From Myrmaecium sp. VS I D KN 1 (Eukaryota > Ascomycota > Dothideomycetes > Valsariales > Valsariaceae): DNA of 64,000 bases. Shown here piece by piece: positions 12,001 to 22,775 of the stretch. The stretch spans positions 62,001-126,000 of the forward strand of contig JADQAV010000063.1 of the NCBI GenBank assembly GCA_019775845.1. The letters are read 5' to 3'. The first letter of the stretch is position 1. Each line of letters opens with the position of its first letter. Position numbers and translations under genes: made by a program. The notes beneath the pieces were generated by a model. It did not search any database. It was given only the letters and a program-made list of their open reading frames with translations, and was not told the DNA's origin.

Positions 12001-13105
12001 CCAGTGTAGGCACAGTCGAAGGAGCATCCTCGGTGGCTACACCGTGGGTGATCTGCAGAACCTTGGTACCACCGAAAACGAAGGCGTTTTTGTCCAATCC
12101 TTCGGGCTCGATGGGAGCATCACCGGGACGGAGCTGAATGGACTCCTTCAACACCGGCGTACTTTCTCCAGAGAGCATAGCTTCGTTGACGATCGCAGTG
12201 CCCTCAACCAGGATCATGTCACAGGCCACCCCGCTGTCTTCCTTGGTTCTTTCCAGCGAGACGAGATCGCCCGCAAGCAGCTTGTCACTCAGAACTTCCT
12301 GCCACTTGTTCTGCCTGTAAACTAAGATTTCGTACGGCTTGATGCTCATGCCGCGGAATTCGTTCAAAGTCCTCTGGCGCTGCCAAACGACGGTACTCTC
12401 AAAGACGACCAGCATGAACAAGGTGAACAGGGAGTAGTACCAGTAATCGTCCAGCATCCAGAGTCCGACACAGAAGACCTGGAAGACAAACAATGGCGCA
12501 ACCGCATGCTCCTTGAAAAGCTCAACGAATGTTGGAACAGGGATGTCAAAGGTATTGTCGCCATAATGCTGTTGTAGGCGCTCGATATCGGTGGCAGAAG
12601 TGAGACCGCGGGATTGTTGAAACGTCTTGATAAGCGGCTTCGGTTCCTCGTCAATCAGGAACGTCAACGGCGCGAAAGAGTTCTTCTCCGGGTTGTACAG
12701 AAAACGGCGCTTTTGAAAGACGAAGGAGATGTTCTGTTTGCCGGCAATGTTGTCCCTAATCAAGGGAACAATTTCGGGAGTTCCGGCATTCGCCACGGGT
12801 ATGAGCTTGATCAGCTGTGCGGAGCGGACATCGCGGGCCTTGGTGGACGTGAAGAGCGCCTTGACGTTGACATCCCAATGGGTGCTGAGCCACAGCAGTG
12901 CCTGTATGGTGATGATAGAGCCAGACCAGACGAATGTCCATTCCTGCGACTGTATGTGCTTCTCGTACCGCTCGGGGGAAAGATAGAAGGCGAAGAACGC
13001 GGGCCAAATGATAAGGAAGGGCCAGACATAGGTATGTAAGGCTAGCGGAAGAGGATTGTGAAGGCTCGCCGCCTTGATCTGCGGATTGTCGACCAAGGGA
13101 GCCAT
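9086..13105 (-). CDS. SPF1: P5A-type ATPase, Spf1/Cod1 ortholog (ER)
   Basis: Predicted 1321-aa ER-membrane P-type ATPase. P5A pumps such as yeast Spf1 work as transmembrane-helix dislocases and affect ER Mn and Ca balance. Two exons: 13105-9791 and 9736-9086. Seen in order: an N-terminal hydrophobic hairpin (about 15-75), the actuator-domain loop with SGES (about 311), the P5A-specific TM4 motif PPELPMELS (459-467), the phosphorylation site DKTGTLTGE with Asp502, the hinge motif MCGDGTNDVGALKQADIGVA, and C-terminal TM helices followed by a charged coiled tail (REEAELRKVEEVERRQQ). The start MAPLVDN was chosen over an upstream in-frame Met at 13192 because the extra 29 residues look like leader. 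Length is close to yeast Spf1 (1215 aa). It is divergent from the GlnRS gene. Confidence 0.96.
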
Positions 13106-13964
13106 CTTGGAAGGGGGAAGACGGCCGTCGCAGTGTCGGGCTGGAAAGTTGGACGGATAGCAGCTCGCAGCGTCGATGTGGCACTTCGACATTACAGAAG
13201 CTCGGTGTTACCCATGGAATTCTCCGACCATCTTGGCGGATCATGTAAGGCGGTAAGGCACCAATCTATCCCACCTCATCAACGTTATACAAATTCCGGT
13301 CTCAACCATAGATGATGAAGAGCACTTATGCAAAAGCGCCCTCCAAGATCACTTCATGGTGGAGCCTTCGCTATATAATCCGAACATTTTGATGAAGATT
13401 ACATACCGAAGCTGACGAGCTCCGAAGCGGAAATCTTACTCTGGCTTTGACTGCAAACAAGCATGTGAACAAAAAGGTTCACAAAAAGTCGTTCCTTGCG
13501 AGATATAGTCAACGGAAGACCAAGAGCCACGTGAACTCTCGCGCAGGCGTTTACTCTCTCTCTCTTCGTCCTCGTCGATGGTGTCCATGCCGAGCCCATT
13601 TCCGCTCTACTTCGTATCAATGTACGGCAGTCATCTGTACCATCGTAAGGCAGCTGCCATTGGAGCATCGGAGATTCTGAACGATGAACGGGATCCGACA
13701 AAGGGCTACCGGGCTCAGAGCAAGGCCACTTGGGCAAGTGATACAGGTAGTATCCGAAGAAAATGGGCAAACCTTTGACGAGTTTCCTTCCAGCCTGACG
13801 CACGGTTGGGCTGTGATGATGTTCAGCTTATCAGCCTTATCACGCCGGCCGCTAAAAAGTACGATGCCCCTCCGCCATCACACCTCTCGACCTGACTCAA
13901 CGCACTAGACCATACCCGCTTCGCATCGCACGTCAACGGGAAGCCCGGCAGCCTACACAGCACC
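13106..13964. promoter_or_regulatory. divergent promoter region, SPF1 / GlnRS
   Basis: 859 bp between divergent starts. It contains TATATAA at 13372-13378 and an E-box CACGTG at 13528-13533, plus a CT-repeat near 13555. Which gene each element serves cannot be decided from sequence. Confidence 0.45.
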
Positions 13965-15982
13965 ATGGAGTCCGCTAAAGAGACTGTGAAGGAGGCGGTC
14001 GAGGCGCCTAAGGAGATGTCCAAGAGAGCGCTGGAGAAGGCCAGGAAGAAGGCCGAGAAGGCCCAAAAGAAACAAGAACACGCTCTGCGACCCAAGCCCG
14101 CCGCGCCCACTTCCTCCGAACCCACCAGCATCTTCGCGGAAGGCTGGCTGAAGAAGGTATACGAGACAAAACCGGTGCCGGTCCGTACGCGATTCCCTCC
14201 AGAGCCCAACGGCTTCCTCCATATCGGTCACGCGAAAGCCATCGCGGTCAACTTCGGTTTTGCGAAGCACTACAACGGAATCTGCCTGTTGCGCTACGAC
14301 GACACCAATCCGGCGAAGGAGGATGAGATCTACTTCACGTCGATCAAGGAGATGGTAGAATGGCTGGGGTTCGAGCCGCACGCCATCACTCACAGCAGCG
14401 ATTATTTCGACAAGCTGTACGAGTTGGGCGAAGAGCTTATTAGGCGGGACAAGGGCTATGTATGCCACTGCACAAGTAGGTGGACTGGTTTCTCAGAGAC
14501 ATGAAGCAAGATCACTCACATTTTGCAGGAGAGGAGATGAACCTCCAGCGCGGTGGTCCGGATAACCGCGGTCCTCGATTTGCATGCGCGCATCGCAGCC
14601 GACCAATCGAGGAATCGCTCGCCGAGTTCCGTGCCATGAAGGAGGGAAAGTACAAGGCTGGCGAGGCTACCATGCGCATGAAGCAGAGCATCGATGACCC
14701 GAACGAGGGAAACCCCCAGATGTGGGACCTGGCAGCCTACCGTGTCGTGGAGAAAGCCCACCACGCTCGCACGGGCGATGCGTGGAAGATCTACCCGACC
14801 TACGACTTCACACACTGTTTGTGCGATGCTTTCGAGAACATTTCGCACTCTCTCTGCACCACAGAGTTCCAGCAATCCCGGATCTCCTATGACTGGCTTC
14901 TCCAGGTGCTTGACTACAAGATACCCGGCTCCGAGGAAAAGGGCCCCATGCAGCGCGAGTATGGCCGCCTCAATGTCCAAGGCACCATTCTCTCCAAGCG
15001 CCGTATCGCCATGCTTGTCGAGGGCGCCAAGGTCGAGAAGAAGCTTCCTGACGGTACGACTGAGACTGTCACCATCCCTCCCGCTGTCCGTGGCTGGGAC
15101 GACCCCCGTCTCTACACCCTCGTAGCCATCCGCCGCCGCGGCGTCCCTGCCAAAGCCTTGCTTGAGTTCGTCGAGGGACTCGGCGTCACCGATGCCCTCA
15201 CCGACATCCAAGTCCTTCGCTTCGAATCCGCCATTCGGCGACACCTCGAACGCACCGTCCCCCGCCTCATGCTCATCCTCGACCCCATCCGCGTCACCAT
15301 CGCCGACCTCGCGCCCGAAGACATCCGCGAGATCAACATCCCCTACGACCCCAAGGGCAGCATCCCCGGCTCCCGCGCCGTCCCCTTCAGCGCCACCATC
15401 TACATCGACCGCTCCGACTTCCGCGAAGAGGACTCGGCCGACTTCTTCCGCCTCGCACCCAATAAGGTCGTCGGCCTGCTGAACGCCTTCCCCATCAAGG
15501 CTGTCTCCTTCTCCAAGGACCCGGCCACCGGCAAGGTCACCGACATCGCCGCCGTCAAGGCGCCCGAGGGCGAGAAGCCCAAGGCCTACATCCACTGGGT
15601 CGACGCCGCCACCGGCGTGCCCGTCACCGCGCGCCAGTACAACCCGCTCTTCCTCAGCGACTCGCCTAACTCGCTCGACTGGAAGGGCACCGGCTGGGCC
15701 GAGGCCCTGAACCCGAACAGCGAGGTCGTCTGGGCGGACGCGGTCATCGAGCGCGGGGTCGAGGAGCTCATCCGGGCCAAGGGCGTCGGCGCGCACGGCG
15801 GCAAGATCGAGGGCAAGAGCGACGAGCTGGTGCGTTTCCAGGCGCTCCGCACGGGCTACTTTTGCGTTGACGTTGCGAGCGAGCATTCGGCTGAGGGTGT
15901 GGGCGAGAAGTCGGAGGAGGCGAAGGCTGGGCGCATCGTGCTCAACCAGATCGTCACGCTTAAGGAGGACAAGGGGAAGTAG
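13965..15982 (+). CDS. glutaminyl-tRNA synthetase, cytosolic type
   Basis: Predicted 654-aa class I synthetase that charges tRNA-Gln with glutamine. Exons 13965-14475 and 14529-15982. An Ala/Lys/Glu-rich helical N-tail of about 55 residues precedes the catalytic core. Class I motifs are FLHIGHA (HIGH at 86-89) and ILSKRR (324-329, the KMSKS equivalent). Between them are [22 protein letters not shown] and [15 protein letters not shown]. The C-terminal beta-barrel domains follow from about 400 on ([37 protein letters not shown]). The GlnRS rather than GluRS reading rests on [20 protein letters not shown] and the beta-barrel anticodon region. Yeast Gln4 has an extra N-terminal domain of about 200 residues, which is absent here. 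Confidence 0.94.
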
Positions 15983-17514
15983 GAGAGTTCTCTTTTCTGC
16001 TGTTTTACGGACTTGTCGGTATGTTCTGTGGGTGGGGTGTTTGAGGGGATTGAAGGGCGGCGTGGGGTGTTGAGACTACAGTATTGAAGCGATCTTCGTA
16101 CGGCGTGGAGAGGTTGTTGTATCTCCCCCTTCTAAACGAGGCTGCGGGTTGCATTTATGAATGAAACACGGTCTACTAGGTACAGCGTACTGTGTTTACA
16201 AGCTGCATGTTGTGGCTGAACACGCGTCCTTGCGCTTTTGTTCTTCGTTCTGCCTTCTCCTCACCCTTCCGTACTGGTGATCGCCCTACCTTGCGCATAC
16301 AGTATGTACTTCCGACGGAAATCACCCTGTCTCCGCATGAGAATCTGCGGCGGGTTGTAAGAGCAGAGCGGTTGAATGCAAAGGCAGGCATGCCGGGAAG
16401 AACGGAGGGCAGGCGGTGCAGTGTGGCGTTTCACGGAAAACAATGCGAGTATGTAATGGAAAAAGCACGATGACGCCAGTGAATCCTTCCCCTTCGTTGT
16501 TTGTTTGTTTCCCCTTCTCCGCTGTTTCGGGTAGGTACTCGGGGACGTCCTCCGTACTGGTGCTGAGACCTATTAAGTACCGGTTGTAATGCATACATAA
16601 TAATACATGCATTAAGAAGGAGACGCGCACGGTAAGAGAACAGAAATTTCTTTGCCACCAAGTGGTTTCCTCACTCGTATCACCCCCGTAACTTATCAAC
16701 ACTGCCATCATCATCCGTCATCAATCGTCATCACGAACGCTGCGGAACAAAAGAACCTTAACGGGTGCGGGCGGGCTCCGACCCAGGCTTAGCCTAGTTT
16801 AGCCAGGGGGGCGTGGGGAAGGGGCGATCGAGCGCCTCCCCTGTACTACTTTTAGCATGGGCGGCCGGGGTAGCTCTGGGTCCCTGGCTCTCCCGATGCT
16901 TCCATTGATTCTTCTGGCCCTCCCGAACGAAGCCGAGCGTCATAAGTTACCTGTAGTACGGTGGTTACTTACCATACAATAACACTCTGCATCGCCACCA
17001 GGGTGGCCCGGATGGACAAGCAGGCATGGACCTGGAAGCGCAAGGGAAGGGGAGCCGATTCAGCTCACAGCCACCACCCGGGATCGGCACGGGGAGGCTT
17101 TGCACGACCTGCACCGGAGGGAAGGTGACACTCTCTTCGCCCGGCGCAAGGGGAAACAAGGCTGGACTGGAACGCAGTACCTTACCAGTGCCTTCGCTGG
17201 CAGCTCAGTGCCAGGTCACGGGTAGCGTCATCTTTCCGGTCACAGCTTCCGCCCAGGACGATCCTCTCCCGACTTAAAAAGCCCTTCCCCTTTCCCCAAC
17301 CTGCACCGTTCTCTCTCTTCCTTTCTCCATCTTCTACTTCAACATCAACAGACTCGATTCCCCACCGCCAGTCTCTTCCCAGTCAGCTTTTGCTTTCCGT
17401 CTACGCAAAACAGCACTTTAGTGTGAGTGCAGTGCACCTTGCACATTGCCCATCTGTTGCCCGACTCTAGCTCTGACCGTCATTGCAGTTCTAGATCCCC
17501 ACACAAACATCACC
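15983..17514. other. intergenic, 1.5 kb
   Basis: It contains the GlnRS 3' end and the promoter of the secreted protein. A TATA-like TTAAAA near 17275 and a pyrimidine-rich leader (17285-17345) lie upstream of that gene. No gene or tRNA is supported. Confidence 0.5.
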
Positions 17515-18081
17515 ATGCGTACTACCTTCCTCGTGACCGGCACTCTTGCCGCTTTGGCTGCTGCCAACCCCGGTGACGCCGCCGCCGCCGCCGCCTCTGT
17601 CGTCGGCGATGTCACCTCCGTCATTGGCGATGCCACATCCGGCATCGGGGCTGCCGCCTCGGAGGCCACCGCCCTGACTTCCAACGTCCAGTCCCTGGCC
17701 ACCTCCATCGCCTCCCAGGCCAGCGCCGACCTCGCCTCGGTCACCTCCGCGGTTGCCGGCGCCGAGTCCACCGCGACCGGTGCTGCCGCCAGCGCTCTCT
17801 CGAGCGTCCTGTCCTCCGCTTCCGCCGAAGTGAGCTCCATCGAGTCCCGTGTCAGCCACGCCGGTTCCAGCGCCGCCGCCACGGCTTCCGCCAGTGCCTC
17901 GGCCGCCGCCAGCTCGGCCAGCGCCTCGAAGTCCCGTGTGGCCTCCTCGGCCTCGTCGGTTGCGTCGTCCGCTTCCGCCGCGGCCAGCTCCGCCACTGCC
18001 ACCGGCATGGCCGCCTCCGCCTCCGTCCCCCTCTTCGGTACCGGTCTCGGCGCCGTCCTCGCCTTCATCGGGCTTTTGTAA
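17515..18081 (+). CDS. secreted Ala/Ser-rich protein, probable GPI anchor
   Basis: 188-aa intronless protein of very low complexity, mostly Ala, Ser, Thr and Val. It opens with a signal peptide (MRTTFLVTGTLAALAAA, cleavage likely near residue 17) and ends in a hydrophobic stretch after a small-residue patch (ATGMAASASVPLFGTG...FIGLL), the pattern expected for GPI attachment. No Cys occurs in the mature part. Repeated SSASA/ASSA motifs could form an extended or helical stalk. It is likely a cell-wall or surface protein; similar fungal proteins have been described only as GPI-anchored or serine-rich. The CT-rich leader upstream suggests good expression. No specific function can be given. Confidence 0.8.
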   Translation: MRTTFLVTGTLAALAAANPGDAAAAAASVVGDVTSVIGDATSGIGAAASEATALTSNVQSLATSIASQASADLASVTSAVAGAESTATGAAASALSSVLSSASAEVSSIESRVSHAGSSAAATASASASAAASSASASKSRVASSASSVASSASAAASSATATGMAASASVPLFGTGLGAVLAFIGLL

Positions 18082-19395
18082 ACCATGATACCCTTTCGAT
18101 GGACGAGGAGAAGCGGTGGCCGATACGAACGATGAAAAGGCACCGAGCGAGGTGAAGACGTCTTCTTTCAGCGGAAGGCGTACAACGACTACAATACAAT
18201 CTGCACGGAAGGTCTCAGAGCGCTCTTGAATCACCACGGGCGACGCGCGCGTGCGAATAATGGAAATGGGACATGGTTGGAAGACAATATGCAGGACATC
18301 AGCTTGTATGATTAGACCATTCGGGGCGTAGGTGCATCTTACATGCTAAGTGGCACATCACAAATGCACAAAAGAGAAATTACAGTTGGAAGAATAGGAA
18401 ATGAACTCGAGATTGCTCTTCACACAACTAAAGACCAACTACGTACCTTCCCTTGCCCTCAGCCACTCGCCATTGATGAGCATTGCCATGTCCCCCTTCA
18501 TGTCGCATCGTCCGTCCATCATCATCTCGCACTGGCCTAGTTCACTGACCACCCTCACCCTCACCTCACCTTTCAAAACTCATGGGAGCCTTGCATCCCG
18601 CATCCGACGCAACCCATCCCAACGTCGGGCTCTTGTATTTAGTACTGCATCGTACTTTCCATCACGTGGTCTCGTCAATTTTGTACCTGTGAGGGTTAAG
18701 GTAAGTTTCACCTTCCTCCGTTGTCGGGGGCACGTGAGGGGTGACGTCAGAGCTTTTGTTGGAGGGATGAGGGATGGGTGGTCTTATGCCTAAGGCAGCG
18801 GAGATGAGGGCTCTGTTGCCTGAGGCAGCAGTTATTGCGTAGCCTTGGGCGTGCGAGCTGGTGAGCCTCAGATGAGAGTGATGGAGGATTTGCTTTCTTT
18901 TGTACGGTCTTCCTTTGTTCTATCTTCTTGTCTTCCTTCCCTGCTTTTCTTTTGTTGCATTTCTCTCTTCCCTGCGCCTTTTCTTCTTCTTCATCCTCTC
19001 ATGGGTTTGTTCTTTTGTTTTATCGCCGTTCTTTATACATTCGTTCATCCTTCCTTTTCTTTCACCCCCGGGAAAGAGCTTACCGAGTCAAGTAAGTAGG
19101 CGTCCCTCTGTAGGCGTCCCTCTTCACTCTTCTTTGTCTTCTAGTTTTCCTTTCTCTTCCTTTATTCTTGGTTACGTCCAACAGTCGGCTGTCTATCGTC
19201 GATATATTGGGTTGTTTATAACCATGTTACCCTCCGCTCCCTTTCGAGACCACCACAATCGAAACAGTCACCCAACTCTTACGCATCTCCTTTCCTTTCG
19301 TTAAACGTCGCCGGCGACGCCTCTTTCCCTCCTTCTCCTTTCCACCTACAAATCCCTTAATCTGTCTCATCGTCTCTTCTTCAAAAATCATCATC
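18082..19395. other. intergenic, 1.3 kb
   Basis: No gene is supported. It holds a compact group of sites (E-boxes and a CRE, listed separately), a short direct repeat GCCTAAGGCAGC / GCCTGAGGCAGC near 18787 and 18819, and T-rich sequence at 18890-19090. Confidence 0.45.
18663..18749. promoter_or_regulatory. E-box / CRE site group
   Basis: Two CACGTG palindromes (18663-18668, 18731-18736) and one perfect CRE palindrome TGACGTCA (18742-18749) lie within 87 bp, about 650 bp upstream of the tiny membrane-protein gene. CACGTG is bound by bHLH factors and TGACGTCA by Atf/CREB-type bZIP factors. The sites are seen; the function is inferred. Confidence 0.4.
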
Positions 19396-19536
19396 ATGCA
19401 GATCGTCCTCACCGACAAAGTCATCGCCATCGGCCTCGTCGTCCTCGCCGTCCTCTTCCTGCTCTTCCTCGTCTTTCTTTACTTCAAGTACCGCAGCTGG
19501 AGGGCGCGGCGGCAGGCTGGGGAGGGGGAGGTATGA
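19396..19536 (+). CDS. tiny one-pass membrane protein, hypothetical
   Basis: A 46-aa frame: MQIVLTDK, then a strongly hydrophobic helix (about 9-30, IAIGLVVLAVLFLLFLVFLYF), then a basic flank (KYRSWRARRQ) and GEGEV. The upstream sequence AATCATCATC-ATG and a long T/C-rich leader fit a start. A second reading splices from GTATGA at 19531 to AG at 19591, replacing the last residue with 13 others and stopping at 19633 (58 aa). The intron size (61 nt) suits this genome, so either end is possible. The topology fits N-out/C-in by the positive-inside rule. I do not recognise the family. Confidence 0.5.
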   Translation: MQIVLTDKVIAIGLVVLAVLFLLFLVFLYFKYRSWRARRQAGEGEV

Positions 19537-19869
19537 TGGGATTTCTTTTTCCTCCTCCAAGTTCTTTATTTTTCCTCAATTCTGAAAACAGAACATCACT
19601 CACGGATCCCAGCGCGGGTGTTGGGATCTCTAGGAGTTATGACAGAGCTCATGAAGATGGATGTACATTGTTTCCTCCCAGATGCTCTTTCAGACTCGTT
19701 ATGACACACTTTGTCTTGTTACGCTTGGACTGTTGCACATTGTTCTCATGGGCTTTTTTTCTATTATATACCCACTACATCCGTCCTCAATATGGGTCCT
19801 CTTACTCTTTCCGCGACTTGTGCTCTTTTTTAACTCTTCTCACTGGATATTCCTGTCAAGTCAGCCGAG

Positions 19870-21222
19870 ATGGCACCTTTCTACCCATACACCCCGGTGT
19901 ACTCCAATAACCCGTCGACCGAAACGTCCCAGGCAGGTTTAGTCGTCGTTACCATAACCCAGTATACCACCGTCTTCCCGACCCCGACGATAGAGGTCTC
20001 GTCGCTGGTTGACAGCGGCGTGGTGACGGTCACGGAGACGAGTACGGTGACTGTGCCTTTAGTGACCTCGGAGACAACCCAGCTCATCACTACAAGCAAC
20101 AGTGATATACCGACACTTTCGAGTTCGATCACCTCCGCCACTACGACCACTTCAGCGAGCACATCGTCTGAATCCACGGTTCCTTTTTCAACTGCTTTAG
20201 GTATCTCCACTCCATCGAACACCGCCCCTCAGAGCACCAGCACTTCAAGCATCTCTACCACTCTATCCACCTTCTCAACCAGTACCACCTCCATCTCTTC
20301 CTCAACAACAACAACAACAGCAACACATTCAACCTCCCAGCTCCCCTCATACACCCCAACGAACACCGGATCCAACGACCACACCGACCCCATCCTCCTT
20401 CTCCTTCTCCTCATCCCCCTCTCCCTCATGCTCTTCGGCGCCATCCTCGCCATCGCCATGCGCCGCAACCGCAAGAAGCGTCAGACAAACCCACCCAAGC
20501 AAGCCTCTCACACCCGTCACACCAAAAGGAAGCCAAAACCTATCCCAAAACCAACAAGCCCACCCTCCTTCACCCACGCCACCTTCGGCTCTCCCTCCGC
20601 ATCTCCACCCCGACCACCCCGCCCCCACACATCCTTCCCACCAGCACGCAACTCAACCCTCTACGTCACCAACCCCCGCAGCAGCCTCACCATCTCCACC
20701 ACCATATCCCCCAGCTCCTCCTTCACCCCTACCCATCCCGCAAACCCCATATCAAACAACCCCCTCACCCTCCCAAGCCCCTCCATCTTCAACCCCCCCC
20801 ACCTCCCCAACCCCAACACCACCCCCTCCTCCCTCCCCACCCCCTCCTCCCACACCGCCAAATCCCTCCACCACACCTCCGACATCCTGCACTTCCCCTC
20901 GCCCCCGCAGCAGCAGCGGCCGCGGCGGCCGCTCACCGTGGTCACGGGGCGGGGGGTGTGGCCTACACCCACGCCCGGCGACCCGGCGGAGCAGGAGGAG
21001 CAAGGGGGGGATTATTTCGGCACGACTGCCGCTGCCGCCGCCGCCGCTGCCGCGCCGGCCGAGGGCACCTTGGTGCGGGAGCAGGGTGGGGGGTGGGCGT
21101 GTGAGTTTGAGCTGGTGGATCGACCCGCGCCGGCGGCGGCGGTGGGGGGTGCGGGGGAGTTGTTTTTGGCCCCGATGTCGGCTGGGGGGAGGGAGGGGAG
21201 GGGGTGGTGGATGAGAGGGTAG
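19870..21222 (+). CDS. Ser/Thr-rich one-pass membrane protein
   Basis: 450-aa intronless protein. Residues 1-170 are a Ser/Thr-rich, probably O-glycosylated ectodomain (TVTETSTVTVPLVTSETT and similar), with no cleavable signal. A single TM helix lies at about 174-197 (PILLLLLLIPLSLMLFGAIL), followed at once by MRRNRKKRQ. The rest is a Pro/Ser-rich, disordered cytosolic tail with Ala runs near the end. The layout resembles cell-wall stress sensors and other fungal surface proteins, but it has no WSC or other domain. It may start upstream if an exon with a signal peptide was missed. Function unknown. Confidence 0.65.
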   Translation: MAPFYPYTPVYSNNPSTETSQAGLVVVTITQYTTVFPTPTIEVSSLVDSGVVTVTETSTVTVPLVTSETTQLITTSNSDIPTLSSSITSATTTTSASTSSESTVPFSTALGISTPSNTAPQSTSTSSISTTLSTFSTSTTSISSSTTTTTATHSTSQLPSYTPTNTGSNDHTDPILLLLLLIPLSLMLFGAILAIAMRRNRKKRQTNPPKQASHTRHTKRKPKPIPKPTSPPSFTHATFGSPSASPPRPPRPHTSFPPARNSTLYVTNPRSSLTISTTISPSSSFTPTHPANPISNNPLTLPSPSIFNPPHLPNPNTTPSSLPTPSSHTAKSLHHTSDILHFPSPPQQQRPRRPLTVVTGRGVWPTPTPGDPAEQEEQGGDYFGTTAAAAAAAAAPAEGTLVREQGGGWACEFELVDRPAPAAAVGGAGELFLAPMSAGGREGRGWWMRG

Positions 21223-21988
21223 GGCGCTTGAGGTGGAGGGGTTGGATGGAGGGAGATAGGGGTTGAGGACTGAGGGTGTGCGCTTAAGATTTGATGAGAA
21301 TCTACGAACAATCCTTTTGAGGTGGTGTTGTATAGTGTAGGAAAGAGCAAAGGAAGGAACGGAAGGAACGGGAGACTTCAGGTATATCGCTTTCTGGGTG
21401 CTCTCGAGATTTCGTAGATAAGCAGGTATCACACACATAGAAAGTGGGATAGAAAAAGAGAAAAGAAAATCAAAGAAAAGCATCATCTCCAATTCTAAAG
21501 ACATCCGTGAATGTGAAGTGAAAAGAAAAGGAAACCATCGCCATGAAGAGGCCAAGCACGCTCATCAGCACCGCTTCGCTCGCTACCCACGGTCAGTTGT
21601 TGAGGTATCATCTCTCCGATCCTAAAAACGCCACATTTCCCAGAGCAGATTTTTCCCTTTGTCCTCTTCTCCTTTCGCAGTGGTAGCATCTGGGAGGACG
21701 ACCAACGCCGAGCAGTGGTATAGAGCTAAAAGGAAGAAAGAAAGGAAACGCAAAGAAGAAAGAGAAGAGAAAAGAGAAGAAAAAGAGTCTCCCTTAACCG
21801 CAAATCAAAGAAAAAGAAATCAAAGAAAAGAGAGGCAAAGAAAAGGCAGGAAAAAGAAGGCAGAGATCGAAAAAGGTCCCAAACCCACTCGAGACCTCAA
21901 GCCCTCGAAGGGATCAGCAAACCCAACCCAACCCACATCCACCAAACCCACCACCCAAGTCGGCAACCCCGAGCCGCTCCAGCACATC
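21223..21988. other. convergent 3' spacer, purine-rich
   Basis: It separates the converging genes at 19870 and 25114. A purine-rich tract of AAAGAAGGAAA-like sequence runs from about 21725 to 21865. No gene supported. Confidence 0.45.
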
Positions 21989-22736
21989 TCACCCTTCGCA
22001 GAACAAATTGCCAGGGAACAAGCCCTCACCCAGCTGCGCCAAAAACTGCTCTTCGGTCAAGAATTCCGGGCCATGAACCTGGATCCCAGGAACCCCGCCG
22101 TACATCCCATCGGCCGCACTCGCGGCAGGCTCATACGTCTCAAGCGTAGCGAGTGTGGAGTTCACCTGCGCTGGCTCAGGGTGATGGACGCCGACCTGCG
22201 GGTTCGAGGGGCCATGCAGGTTCCCGCCCTCCACCGTGGTCGAGCTTTCTCCGGAACCGCGTTCGGCCGACCCCTCTGGCGCGCTGCCAGGAGCGCGGGC
22301 GTCGGCGGAAGCGAAGTCCGACGCTTCAACCGCAGCCGCGATCTCAGCGGCCGCAGCCCCAGCGACAGCCAGCCAGTTATTCTCCCGCAGCGCGCGATCC
22401 AGGTCCGCCTCGAACGCCCGATCGACCGACAACGCGGAGGCGAGGTCGAAGCTCGTCTGCCCATCCAGCTGCAACCCCAGCTGCGTCTCCTCCGCCGTGC
22501 CGCTGTCCGCGAGGGGCGCAGGAGGAGCAGCAGCCGACACGCCGCCGTTCGCTCCCGGCGGACTCCCACCGCTCTGCGAGCCCATCCACCGTTCGTAGAA
22601 CGGATGGGTCGCGTCCTCGGGCGTTTCCGGCGGAGCGGTGATCATGCCCGTCGTCGCCGCTTGAAGAACACTCGCCACCTCCGCTTCCCTGTCGCCTGGC
22701 AGGGAAACTCCAATGCCTTGGTTGTTGTACTCATTG

Positions 22737-22775
<39 letters not shown>

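Noticed and set aside
14516-15886. 456-codon antisense frame inside GlnRS
   Set aside because: Shadow of a GC3-rich gene: Asp/Gly/Val-rich antisense reading without features.
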